Shown here: positions 1 to 11,168 of the stretch, one piece after another
Position numbering within the stretch: the stretch's first letter is position 1
How the letters are laid out: each line of letters opens with the position of its first letter
DNA from: Podospora comata
Taxonomy: Eukaryota > Ascomycota > Sordariomycetes > Sordariales > Podosporaceae
Direction: 5' to 3'
Length of the DNA: 64,000 nt
Assembly (NCBI GenBank): GCA_017354895.1
Contig: CP071494.1
Span: 4,464,001-4,528,000, forward strand
Translations under genes and position numbers: made by a program
The notes under the pieces: generated by a model
The model's input: the letters and a program-made list of their open reading frames with translations, nothing else
Told to the model about the DNA's origin: nothing
The model's database searches: none

Positions 1-1237
1 GATCCAAATTCATCAATCATGATACCATAGGTTGAGCGTGATTACTGACAAGGTCGAAGGGTAAATAATCTCGGTGGGTAAGGTATACAGTAGGCGAGCC
101 CGACGGATGTTGATATCTACGCCGCGCGGAAGGAGTTGGGTTTTCGAGCTGCAGTTGAGCTGAGTTAGCAGGAATATTTTCATCTCTTGGACATGTGATG
201 CAGGTTGTGTGGTGCTACTTCTTCCTGTCGCCCCAACACGCTGCGTCTTCATGGAAAATGGCACGGCCATCCCGATACAAACCAACCCAAGTCCGCCTGA
301 CCGCCTCTTTCCAAAGTTGAATGGAGCAGCAACCGACCTGGAGTTTGTGACACCACATCGTTTTGATCCGGACGCCCGTCACCAGCCACTTGGAGACGTT
401 CAGGGGTAGAAAACCTGTCCATCCGGGCTGTGGAAGAGAATGCGGTTCCAAAGGAGCGTACAGACAGGGTAACACCGCTGGTCTATGTATCCAATCGTTG
501 CTCAGACATCGAAAAGAGCCAAATGATCCCCTAGATCGTGGTGTGCCAATGTATGGGATACAGGTAGGTAGGGAGGGAGTGGTGAATCCGTAGTACGGGA
601 AAAGCGGGTGGTGTATAATAAGGAGGCCAACTGAAGAAAACCATTTCAGCATACCGTGCCCAATACAAATGTGGCTGGCCCTGAGAAAAGCCGTGTAAAC
701 TTTGTGCGGAGCGTCAAAATAAAATTCTCGCTGTTGAAAACACAAGGAATGATTTTACTGCAATGTGAATGTTGATAAGATAGCATTCTGTGGATGTATT
801 TCGAGTTGTTTCGATTGGAAGAATATTATCGTGCTCTTTTCTCAGCAAAATTCCACGTGATAAATGGTCTGGCTATTTCGTCTATACTGGAAGGCACGAT
901 TGCCCTGCCTTCCAAACACAGTGAAGTTATCCCCAACGTTGCTACTCATTGGCAGCTGTTACATAAGTGGAGACGACCGCAAACATGACCCCCACGATGG
1001 CGCAGCTGCTGGCGGAATAGCCCCACTTTGCTGCCCTTCCAGCCCGATCAACTGTGGGGCTATCGTCTCTACCCCCACAGTGACTTTAATTGGATACGCT
1101 CTTCCCTGCACGACGGCTTCTTTTTAAGCAGCTCAACGTCGTCAAGCGAAGCTGTGCAGCCCACAGTTGCCGCAAAATCCTCAGCCTCTCCCGACTGTCG
1201 CATTCTATCATGGATTCATAGCAACAACGCGAACAAG
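1..1237. other. Intergenic region upstream of LST8
   Basis: No reading frame here has the codon structure or a recognisable product of a real gene; the open frames on both strands (for example the minus frame over 215-745) are rich in W, C and H and look like noise. The last roughly 200 bases before LST8 are pyrimidine-rich, as expected of a fungal promoter and 5' leader. I see no tRNA or transposon signature. Confidence 0.5.
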
Positions 1238-2435
1238 ATGTCCGTTATTCTATGCACCGGTGAGCTTTCCTCTCATGCTATGCGATGTTGCGACCCTTCT
1301 GAGAGATCCTATTTCGGTGATGCTCGCTATTGACACGCCTGGCTGACATTGGGGTTCGATAATAGCGGGTTACGACCACACAATACGGTACGACAAGCCG
1401 GAATATCGAAATGCAGATGCTCTCGTATCAAGGGGCTAACACTCTTGCTCAGATTCTGGGAAGCTCTATCAGGCATCTGCTCCCGAACGATCCAACATCC
1501 TGATTCGCAGGTCAACCGACTCTGCATCTCACCAGACAAGCGCTACCTCGCTGCTGCCGGCCACCACACCGTAAAGCTTTTCGATATCCGATCGACCAAC
1601 CCTGCGCCACTTCTCGTCTTCGAGGGCCACACGGGCAACATCACAGGTGTTGCATTCCACTGCGAGGGAAAATGGATGGTCACGAGCTCTGAGGATGGAA
1701 CCGTCAAGATCTGGGAGACGAGGACTGGCACAATACAGCGCAGCTACAACCATGGATCCCCTGCGAATGACGTCGTAATTCATCCCAACCAGGGTGAAAT
1801 CATCAGCTGTGACCGCGCTGGCAGCATCCGACTGTGGGATCTGGCCGAGAATACCTGCTCACACCAACTAATCCCAGAGGAAGATGTGTCTGTGACAAGT
1901 GTCACCGTGGCAACCGATGGGACCCTTCTCTGCGCCGCAAACACTGTTGTATGTGGATCTTTCATGTTCTCGTTTGAAGCTCGTGATAATGAGATGTGCT
2001 GACCTGCCGTTGAAGGGAAATGTCTTCGTCTGGCGACTCGAACAGCAGTATGAGCGCACCACTCTTGTGCCCCTAACCCAGTTCTCAGCACACAGCAGTC
2101 ACTACATCACCCGCATTCTCCTCTCGCCCGACGTCAAGAAATTGGCAACATGCAGCGCGGATCATACCGCAAAGATCTGGGAGGTCAAAGAGATGGAACC
2201 CCAGGGTCCAGATAGTGAACCACGACCGTTCCCTCTCGAAGCCACACTCACTGGCCACCAAAGATGGGTTTGGGACTGTGCCTTCAGCGCCGATAGTGCG
2301 TACCTCGTCACTGCATGCAGCGATCATTACGCTCGCCTTTGGGAGCTTCACAGTCAACAAATCATCAGACAATACAACGGCCACCATCGTGGCGCCGTCT
2401 GCGTGGCCCTCAATGACTACTCGGAGGCCAGATAG
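1238..2435 (+). CDS. LST8: LST8, WD40 subunit of TOR complexes 1 and 2
   Basis: The product is a 319-residue seven-bladed WD40 beta-propeller that binds the TOR kinase domain and stabilises TORC1 and TORC2. Four exons are inferred: 1238-1259, 1366-1387, 1453-1948 and 2016-2435. Splicing gives MSVILCTAGYDHTIRFWEAL at the N terminus, the conserved start of the family, and the ends close in frame to a TAG stop. Repeats such as GHTGNITGVAFH, SSEDGTVKIWE, CDRAGSIRLWDL, CSADHTAKIWEV and CSDHYARLWEL are visible, and the C terminus HHRGAVCVALND is diagnostic of LST8. Length matches the family (about 303-326). The first two coding exons are only 22 nt each. CTGAC/CTAAC branch sites precede the acceptors. 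It is convergent with the Scy1-like gene. Identity is nearly certain; the exact fourth-exon donor is the least sure point. Confidence 0.95.
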
Positions 2436-2863
2436 GACGGGCCCTCGGAAGACTATTGCAAGGACGAATCACGCGGAGAACGCCGCAAAAGCAACTCGGG
2501 GTCAAGACAGCAAGACCAAGCTCAGAGGCGACTCCAGCACCCCAGACAGAAACAACGGACAAAGTCTGGGACGAATTACAAGGCTGCGAGGAAAGCCAAG
2601 GATAAGTCGGGACCTTCATCAGCACCACCAACAGTACCAGCACCCGCGCCCGCTGGGCCACTGGTGACAGTAGAGGAAGCTACAGCTCGGGTTGGTGAGC
2701 TGGTTGTCACTCCCCAGGAATCGTTGTCACTCCCCAGGAATCCGCTTCTCCCGACGATGCGAGCGACGTGACCCCCATCACCCCCATGGAGAGCAAGAGA
2801 TCATCATTCGTTGAGGTTATCGAGGGGCAGGTGAAGCGATCAGTTGCAGGGGAGTTTTGGTGA
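2436..2863 (+). pseudogene. Coding-like, frame-broken stretch downstream of LST8
   Basis: The frame that follows the LST8 stop stays open to 2777 and reads like protein (GTNYKAARKAKDKSG, then APAPAGPLVTVEEATARVGE). At 2703-2742 a perfect 20-bp direct duplication interrupts it. Past the duplication a different frame reads naturally (SPDDASDVTPITPMESKRSS, then SFVEVIEGQVKRSVAGEFW and a TGA at 2861-2863). A third frame is also protein-like at about 2515-2590 (EATPAPQTETTDKVWDELQG). This could be the remnant of a small gene, a lost C-terminal extension, or plain 3' UTR with chance openness. No start codon or family can be assigned. Confidence 0.3.
2703..2742 (+). repeat. Perfect 20-bp tandem duplication
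   Basis: Two exact adjacent copies of a 20-base unit (2703-2722 and 2723-2742, beginning GTTGTCACTCCCC). The unit length is not a multiple of three, so it shifts the reading frame of the coding-like stretch it lies in. Each copy also carries a pyrimidine tract ending in CAG, which resembles a splice acceptor. Confidence 0.9.
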
Positions 2864-3409
2864 ACTGATAATTTGGGGATACAACGACTATGGCCAAGAA
2901 GTATCAGCATATGCAGTGATTTTTCTTTCTTCGCAATCCATCAGAACACGCTCTGTAGGAATATGTACCAACAATAGGGTTGATCAGTTGCGACTGCGTT
3001 TTGCAGAGAGGGAAAGGCTGGGGGCTGCATTTGATGATAGCGATTGCGAAGAGTTTGGTGCCTACGGGGCAACCGGCAAAATAATTATCTGATTTCTGCA
3101 ACTAGCAAGTAGCGACCAGTCGAATACATTGTAATCCTGGGAACATTTTGCCAAAGATTTTGCGGCTTGCACCTCGCTTTCCCATTATTTGGTTTGTAAA
3201 CTATCTACAGCACATTCAACAAGCCGCCCATCAATCGCAACTCCATTTCTCCTCGCATGCAAACCCAAAACACAACACGAAAAAAACCCCTCCAAGTTTG
3301 CTTCCCATGCCTTTTCGATCGCCTCCACCAAACACCTGACCAAAACCGGTCTATATTATAAGCACCCAGTTTTTATATCGTCATACAGAGGTCTCTCAAG
3401 CAGCGAAAA

Positions 3410-6164
3410 TCACCACCCACCCCACCCATCGTCCCCATCATCATCCTTGGGCTTGGTATCAATCTTCTTCTTCACCACAACTGGCTTACTCTTCACCGGC
3501 ACTGTCGTCTTCTTTGCTGTCGTCGCAGTGGTAGTTTTACCCAACCCCTTCGGCAAAGCTTTACTCCCCCCCAACACTCCTCCCTTCTTCTTCTCCGCCT
3601 GCTGTGTCAACCACCCCGCGAAATCTGGCTCCGAGCCATCATCAAACGGTTTACTTGACGCCATTGTCGTTACTGCAGATTTCTTCTTTGACGATGATGG
3701 CTCCGCAAACGGATTGTCGTTTGACTGATTGCTCGATATCGAGGCAGTCATCTTATTCGGAGTGGATGTATCATTGTCGTCCATGTCGCCCATATCACCC
3801 CACGCGTCAAAGTCGGCACCATCATCATTGTTGTCGTCCTCTGGGAAAAACAACTCGCCTGTTGTCGATGGGTTTCGGATGAGGGGTGCTGATGGAGGAG
3901 GGGATTTGACTGCTTGCCGGTGGAGTGGCGAGGCAGAGGAGTTGGACGTGGTGGGAGCTGCTGTTGATGGGCGCGAGGGAGGAGCAGACGAGGAAGCTGG
4001 GACAGAGGATGCCCCGTTGGAGGAAGTGATATCCCCTGCTGCAGCGGAGAGCTTGTTTGTAAAAGACGAAATGGCCCAGCCTGCCCAGCCGGCTGCTGCC
4101 TCTGCTTGGGGTGTGCCCATCCTGGGGTTCCCAGAGATCGCGCTTTCTGGTGGTAGAGCTGTCTCGGGCATGCTTTCGACTGCCTTCTTGATCCTTTGGA
4201 CATATACGTCCAGTGTCTTGACTGCTTGGTCTCGAATAAGCTTCTCCTTGTCGATGAGCGACGGGCAGATGGCTGGAAGAACGCGAGTCGCGCAGTCTTC
4301 GTCGGAGAAGTGCTCCGATGTGACAGACAGAGCCATCAGGGCAGCGTTTCGAGCATGAATGAATGGATCGCGAAGTGAGCGACTAAAGGCCGCTATGAGA
4401 ACCTTGGAACGGGAAGAAGTCCCCAGATACTTGGCAATTTTCCCAAGACAAATCGTAGTATTTGTGCGAATACCGGGCTGCTCGTCATTGGCTGTTTTGG
4501 CCAAGTACTTTAGCAATTCGCCGTTGATAGTTCTGTCGGAAAGTTTGGTGATGATTGTGAGGACAGACTTGAGTGTCTGTTCTCTGACAATTGGTGCTAC
4601 ATCTGTGAACCCCGTAACCTAGACTACGTCAACACCTGTTACCGCACCACTAGTTATGACTCTTAACTTACTATTTGTGGAAAGATCTTGTCATTGACTG
4701 TTTTTTGCGAGAGCCTGTCAATCATGAGGGGCAAATTGTCAAGTAAGCACACCCTGATAGCTCTGTCAGGGTTCCCAAATAGTCGAAGAAGCACGGGAAG
4801 GACCTTGGCGTCAAAATCCTCATTCGATAACTTCATGGCGATTTTCATGACGAGTCCGAAGGCTTTGGGACCGCCGCCTCCAAATTCCACTGATTTCAAT
4901 AGCTCTGGCAAGACTTTCATTTTGAAAAAGTCCTCCGGAAAATCATCGGTGAGCTGATCGAGATCACTGCATCGAGTCAGCAAACGCTCGTTTTATGACT
5001 TGAAAAATCAAACACTTACTCAAGGAACGCTTCTCTTTCCTCCTCCGTCTTCACCCCGAGATTTTCAACTCCCTCGGTTAGTTTGATTAGAGGCGTGTCG
5101 AAGAACGACCCATTTCGACGGCCTTGTTCAAGCAAGTGAGCCACTGTGAGTCTGGCCTTGGGATTTGGGTTGGCGAGACGCTTATAGCTTGGGTGAAGAC
5201 TGGGCGGTATATTCTTCGTCTGCCCAGCCTGGTCACTGCTGAAACTGCCATTGAAAATCTCGAAGATCAGCGCACCGAAGTCGTACGCATCTACAGCAGA
5301 GTGAGGACTGCGCTTGATCGCATCCCATCCCGATTTTGCTAGCTCAGGCGGTGTATACCGTCCTGAGTCTGGGACAAGACTGCCATATGTCTACATTCAT
5401 GTCAGTTAGTCGGTCGCGCATTGGAGAGGAATCTCCAACCTACATAGATCACAGCCTCGTCATCTTTAACATTACTCAAAACCTCAAAACCACCAAGCTT
5501 CCACTCGCCACTTTCTGTTGTGTAAACAGAAGCGACCTTCAAGTTGCCATGGACTGACGAGGCCTCATCATTGATGAATTTGACGGTTCGCTGGGTCATT
5601 ATCAGCATTACAAAACCCTTGATAAAAACATCACACAGTCGAATGAAACTAACCGCGATGCTGTAAAGACCCCATTTCGCCGTCTCAGGACTTAGACTCT
5701 TTCGTTTAACGTGCCACCGCAGAGGTACTAGGCGTTCCGTTGCGATGTATATATACGTCTCTGACTTTTTCAAACATTTCAGTATGAAGCAGTATCCGGG
5801 TTGTCGCGCAAACTCGTACCTCGACTGTATCCAGCACCTTTATTACACCCGGGTGCCGTAGTGTTCGGAGCTTCTTCAGCGCATTTCTGGCGAGAGGGAG
5901 GGCGGATCGATTCGCGGCGATTTCGAATGAGAAGATACTGCAATCGGAACCATCTTCCTACTCCATAAATCTAGTCAGCTAAGGTGTGTTCTGCGGGTTT
6001 GTGCATACGGTAGAGAAAAATTGGGTTGCAAAGCTTACCCGCCGAGTGCCATTGTACAGAGTCCATATAGAGGGGTCAAGGTCGACTTTATCGCCAAAAT
6101 TATAGGGGAATGGCGGTCCCTTCGCTGCCATCGCCGAAGCGACGGCGGATTTGAGAAAGTCCAT
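3410..6164 (-). CDS. CEX1: Scy1/Cex1-like pseudokinase with HEAT repeats (SCYL1 family)
   Basis: The spliced product is 796 residues. Members of this family act in the cytoplasm, binding COPI and aminoacyl-tRNA export machinery. Seven exons (minus strand order): 6164-6039, 5957-5820, 5758-5654, 5590-5444, 5390-5020, 4966-4672 and 4618-3410; these sum to 797 codons including TGA. The N-terminal third is a degenerate kinase: the HRD catalytic loop reads SSVHGNLK, DFG is replaced by KLGGFE, and the activation segment continues YGSLVPDSGRYTPPELAKSG and DAYDFGALIFEIFNG. The middle is HEAT-repeat alpha-helix (for example DPFIHARNAALMALSVTSEH). The tail is low complexity, Ser/Ala-rich then acidic and Lys-rich, ending DDGWGGW. 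These replacements are the known hallmark of Scy1 pseudokinases, so catalysis is not expected. It is divergent from the PHD-finger gene. SCYL2-type is less likely given length and tail. Confidence 0.9.
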
Positions 6165-7304
6165 GCAGTTCTTCTGTATTCGGTGCAACGATTATTGCGA
6201 TCGATTTCTTGGAGTATTGGAGGCTTGACAGAGATATCGCAGCTCGGGGATGGTGTAGTTGCTGAACAGCTGTCGGAAAAGGGGACTCCCTTCTGCGTAA
6301 TCGCAAACCGCAATCTGTTATCGCGGGCGCTCTGCTGCCTCGCCAATGTGCGCTAACCCTAATACAGCAGGCGGAGTCAAAGCTTGTTACAGTTCTGCTG
6401 GGACCCGTTGCGCACGGGCCCTCATAACTCCGTCTACTAGGCTGCTGACTGCTGTTTCTTCGACAATTTTAATTCAAACCTTCCCCACGTTTTCATTCCT
6501 CAGTCCAAACTGGCCTCGCATCTGAGCTCATTTCAGCTCTGTCCTGCCCCAACTTTATTGGTTCAGCTTGCTATCCCTATTTTCCATGGCACATGGTGTC
6601 GCGACTTGGATTGCTGAGGGCTGTGGTCGCCGGTCGGACGTAGAGGAACCACGAAGTCGCACTCAGACCTAAGCGGAGTGGGAGCAAGATACAGGTAGCC
6701 AAAAGGAAGCGACAGGACGGGAGTGTCAGTCAACAAGCCTACCTATTTCCGCACTTGTCTCTCAGGTAAGCTTCACTTTCATTTCCACCTCTTTCTTCAC
6801 CTCTTTTACGTGTCAATGATGAGCAATTGGTAAAAGGTTTGATAGTCGCGCGTGCTCTTCTGGTATTATGGTTCTGGGTGACGGGGCCTTGCGCCTTGGC
6901 GCGTCTGTTGCCATGCTACTTCCTCCGCGCTACCTAGAGATTGTTGGCAATGTGCGGTTCGTATGGTGGCAGGAACATCGATGCTGGAGACCATGGTTTT
7001 CAGCACCACCGCTACACGGAGTCTCGACTTCACTCATCTCTACGAACAAGGGGCCAAAGGCTGTGGTGGACATCTGGCGGATGAAGTTCTCCGAACCTTG
7101 TCTGCCCTGCCTCGTCGCCCAACATGGACCATAAAACCGCTGAGCTGGCTGTATGATGACCAAACATAAACTGAAAAGACCTGAGGCACATGTCTTGTTT
7201 GATTTCTGGACCTCCCTGAAATCGTAGGTAGTCTTTTTCTTGTATTGGCGCTAATCATCTCACATAGGTCATTCTTAGGTCGACATCACGAACAAGCAGG
7301 ACCC
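6165..7304. other. Divergent promoter region between Scy1-like and PHD-finger genes
   Basis: No convincing coding sequence. The region serves two divergent start codons (6164 minus, 7305 plus). Pyrimidine-rich tracts occur near 6770-6810, as in fungal leaders. Open frames around 6870-7260 lack a recognisable product. Confidence 0.5.
7224..7267 (+). other. Possible 5'-UTR intron of the PHD-finger gene
   Basis: A GTAGGT donor at 7224, a GCTAATC branch-like site near 7249 and a CACATAG acceptor at 7267 define a 44-nt candidate intron just upstream of the predicted start. If it is not spliced, an in-frame ATG at 7245 would add 20 residues to the protein. Confidence 0.35.
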
Positions 7305-9757
7305 ATGCCGCGGTGCAGGCGTTGCAAATTAGAAGCAACGCCCGACAAGGCTTTGTTTCGTTGTAGACTTTGCACTAGATGTTATCATTCTGCCTGTCAT
7401 AGGCCACTACCGAAAGACCCAAGGTATGTTTTGCATCTTTATCTCCAAGCTTCCATCATTCCCCGGCATCTTGACAGCCTGCCACCTATTCGATACAACG
7501 CATAGCTAGCCGTCCTAGATGGTAACCAAACCCTCGCTCCTGGTTGGCTGTCCTCTCCCAGGCCCCCCCCCATGTTATATGGAGTAGTGCCCCACTGATA
7601 GCCTATTTTCCCGCGCCGCACAACTCACTCTATTGTTGTTTTACGTTCTTAATCTTTGTCATAGCCCATCCTATCTCTCAGCATGCTCACCTCACTCCTA
7701 ACCTCCAACCCCATTGACTAACCACGCTCTCGGATAGTAATTGGGTCTGCAAAAACTGCAGTGGCCCACCAGAGACCAAGAAACGCCAGTACTATGAGAA
7801 GTCGGCATTGGCACCCTCATCGTCTGCGCGGACCGTTTTGCGAGTCTCGGCCTCGACAGCCTCCCATGAAGAGGGCTCACGAGAGGCTACCGCCGCCATG
7901 TCTAATTCACAGTCGTCTGCACCCCGCCGTCCTCTTGTAAGTGAACGCGATGGGCCGAGTGACGTGGACAGCTGCCCATGGCCAGAATGCAATGCTCAAA
8001 TCAATGTGAAGGAAGAGCCCATGTGCCCTGAGCACCTTCGACTTTTGAAAGGAAATAGCCGCCCTCGAGCGCCTGCCGCGCCCACGTCACTTCCCAGCGT
8101 GACCGCCAATTTGGCTCCGTCGTCAAAGCCAAACCCGAAAAAGACGCTGGAACGACCAGCTACGCTTATGCGTAAAACAGCCTCCTCCGGCTTTCCCCAC
8201 TCCGACTCCAAGCACGGCACACCACCATTCCTCCCGCCAAAGAGCAAAGGGAGCTCGTCCTCTCTACCTCCAGAGCAGAGGCCAGTAATCAACACGATGG
8301 CTTCGACGACAGTGGCCTCTGCTCGGTCCCAACTTCCACCGGCGCCAGCCCGCGCCTATACCGCGCCCATAAGCCCTACTTTGTTGCAAGATATGGAGCC
8401 TCCAAAAAAGCGACAAAAGATTTCCCCAATCCTGTCGCAGTCAAATGAGTCTAGGCTCAACGGGGCAGGTGCGTCTGCAGACTCGCTCTCTGCTCCGGAT
8501 TCCCCAGAAAAGCGGCCAGAAAAGGAGCGGAGGACGGGTCTGAAGCAGAGTAAGCCGAGTGCGAAAGAACCTGTCAGAAAAATGGCGCCTATGAGGGCCC
8601 TTAAGTTCGCCGACGAGCCAGATAATGACCTTGCACGCCCATCTGTCAGTGGGACTACGGCAACGTCACCAATCAATGGCTCAGCGGAGGTTCTTTCCCA
8701 GCGGAATCCTCCCTCTAGATCGGTCACCTTGAATCTGGATCAAGGGGCTCACATTGACCGAAGGGAGATTGACTCTAGTCTCCCCCCTCATCCTAGCAAA
8801 CCCACTTTGACATCTCGTCACGAGTCGCTGGAGATATTTGCCACTACGTCCAGTGTCGGGCCCAGTTCTCATCAACCGAGGACGGACTACTTTTTCCTGG
8901 AGAAGAGGCCCTCAACAAGTAAGCGTGACGATTCTTCAGAGTCCCCTCCAATACCTCCTACAGAGACAAACCACTCTACAGCAAACAGCGTAAGCACTCC
9001 ACCGAGGGTGAAAAAAACCAAGAAACTCGTCATCACTACCAAGGCGCGACCGCCAGCCAAGGCGACTCGTCCGGTCACACCAACAGACCTAGACTACTTC
9101 ATATACTCTCAGCCAGGAGCATCCACCCCGCCTCCCGGCTTGGAGATTCCAGGCCTCAACAAACCCCCTCCGGCCTCGCCGTCTGCTGTCTCATCGACAG
9201 TCTCGCAGCAGCCACCAAAGGCAAAACCAGTAGAAGATGAGCCTCTCGCTCTGGACATCGATCCCAGAATACACTACCCGCGAGCTCATTCTCTAGCATG
9301 GCACGCGATGAAGGCCCAGGAGATCGAAGCTCGGGGGACGAGAAAGCAGCGGTTTGGCAAGGCGGCACAAAGTCTGAAAAAGCAGATGGAAGCGCAGGCT
9401 GAGTTGAATATACCTTGGGAGGAGACCTTACCTGATATTATTCAGGAAAACCCGGCTTGGGTGGGGGCGTTGAAGAGCCTGAGGGGCATAATGCCTACAC
9501 CGGCCGTGGAAGCTGAGGGTGGAGGAGACCCGATGGATCTCTGCACGAATGAGGTGATTGCAAAATCTGCGAATGGGAGTGGGACAAGTGGTCCTGTGGT
9601 CAATGGAGTGGAGAGAAAGATACGAAAGATGAAGAGGACGGGGAGCGGGCTGAGCGTCGTGAGTCGAGATGGGGTTTTGAGTTTTGGGGACCGGAACGGG
9701 CAAGGGAGCGGAAGTGTAAATGAGAGCTTTGAGCTGAGCGAGTATGGTATGAACTGA
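7305..9757 (+). CDS. PHD-finger protein of unknown function
   Basis: Two exons, 7305-7423 and 7738-9757, with a 314-nt intron (GTATGT donor, CTAAC branch, ATAG acceptor), give 712 residues. The N terminus is a textbook C4HC3 PHD finger: C4-x2-C7-x12-C20-x2-C23-x4-H28-x2-C31-x12-C44-x2-C47, with the W at position 42 two residues before the last pair. A second short zinc-like motif follows near residue 118 (CPWPECNAQI then MCPEHLRLLKG). The long middle is disordered, Pro/Ser/Lys-rich, with basic patches such as EPPKKRQKIS. A helical region near residues 549-625 (RAHSLAWHAMKAQEIEARGT, then LNIPWEETLPDIIQ) looks conserved. A nuclear chromatin role is inferred only from the PHD finger and basic patches. 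An alternative start at 7245 is possible. Confidence 0.8.
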
Positions 9758-11168
9758 CTGAGAGAAAACACGATTCGTGTATAAGGTTATTGGGCTGAGT
9801 TATCGGCGGGCTGCTGTACAAAGCTTGGTGTCGGGGAGGGAGGGACTCGGAGGGGGCCAGAAAAGGAGTTGTAAGCATGTTTGGCATCACATTCACAGGC
9901 GAGAGGAGTGGCTGACGCGGTGTTTTCTCTACACAGTATACATTTTTTTGTCGTCGAGGGAAGTCTAGCAAGACATGGGCTATTCTTATAGGAGTACGGG
10001 GGGGTGGTTTTCTATTTCTACGGTTTCGTCAAAGCATAGCTGCATTGGAGGGGCGTCTAGTTAATTGAGTTTATCTTGTTTTTATGTCGTTCTGTGGGTG
10101 ATTTGGGAAGATAGCGTACATGGCTGAGAGGAGCATAGCGACTGCATTGTAGTGGAGCAGATATAGGTGATAAGACACGAGATAGTCAAATCGATATGGG
10201 TGAGGGGAGAGGCTGAGCTGAGAGCTAGGTGCCTGTAATAGTCTTATCGCGACTACATGCGACTCTCCCAGCTCCATAGAACAAGACTATGATTTCCCAG
10301 GCGTAAAAATAGCAATAGAATGGTCTCGCACCGACCAACTAGCGCTCACCGAATTGAAATTTATCTGCATAGCTCTCGAAGTTGCACAGTGTGGACGCGC
10401 AGAATGGAGCGAGCCATCGGTCTTGTAGGACACACGTACACTGTGCCGTAAGAAACACCTAGTCCCAATGACCTACATAGGTAAATTATGCTTGACAACG
10501 ACCACCGACAGTACAATACAAAATATCATTTCTACTGCTTGTAGGTTAAAATATCCCCCGCCCCTCTCCCCAACGTCTATAACAAGGCTGCAACAACGCA
10601 CCTCATTTCCCGCCGGAAGTTTGTACCGCGACACCAACGACTAGAACTGACACCCGACTAAAAAAGCCCTTTACTTTCAGTGAGCTTTCCAAATGAGAGA
10701 GCATTGGAGCAACAGCCCGACAGTTAGTCAAACTTGTAAAACCCTAAATACATAGCTCTCGACAGCCGACCAACCGTCACCAATCTTACCGGCTGTATAT
10801 CGGTCACACAGAGAACAACTACCAAAAAAAAATGCGACCCAACACACAAGCAAACGCAAGCAAACCTTTCGATATGTTCTTTCATTTCCATCTATAATGA
10901 GAACTTGGTATTATGTACAAAAAAAACATCGAAAAAACCACAAACTTTATCAATCTCAAATTCCAGACCGTATATATCCATCCGCACACGCCTCCTCCAA
11001 TTTGTGATGCCAACCAGCCAGAGAGCCCCCCTCACCAAACCGATTTTTTAGTTGACCCCCAGGTAGCCACCATGCAAAACAAACAAAAGGAAATGAATAT
11101 CTCGTAAACTCGCTCGCTTGCTTTCGTATAATGCACACCCAACCCCCCTCTTAGACACCACCTCCCGT
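9758..11168. other. Convergent intergenic region (3' UTRs)
   Basis: Both flanking genes end here (plus at 9757, minus at 11169). The stretch is A/T-richer than the coding regions, with A-runs near 10826 and 10919. I see no coding frame or RNA gene. Confidence 0.5.

Noticed and set aside
215-745. 176-codon minus-strand frame at the left end
   Set aside because: Composition (W, C, H, P-rich) and lack of any motif suggest a chance opening; no splice structure or leader.
2433-2435. Stop-codon readthrough of LST8
   Set aside because: The stop context (TAG then GAC) is not a known readthrough context, and the downstream frame is broken by the 20-bp duplication.
2695-2737. 43-nt intron using the duplicated CAG as acceptor
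   Set aside because: GTGAGC donor and CAG acceptor exist, but the joined frame runs into a stop and is not the protein-like one.
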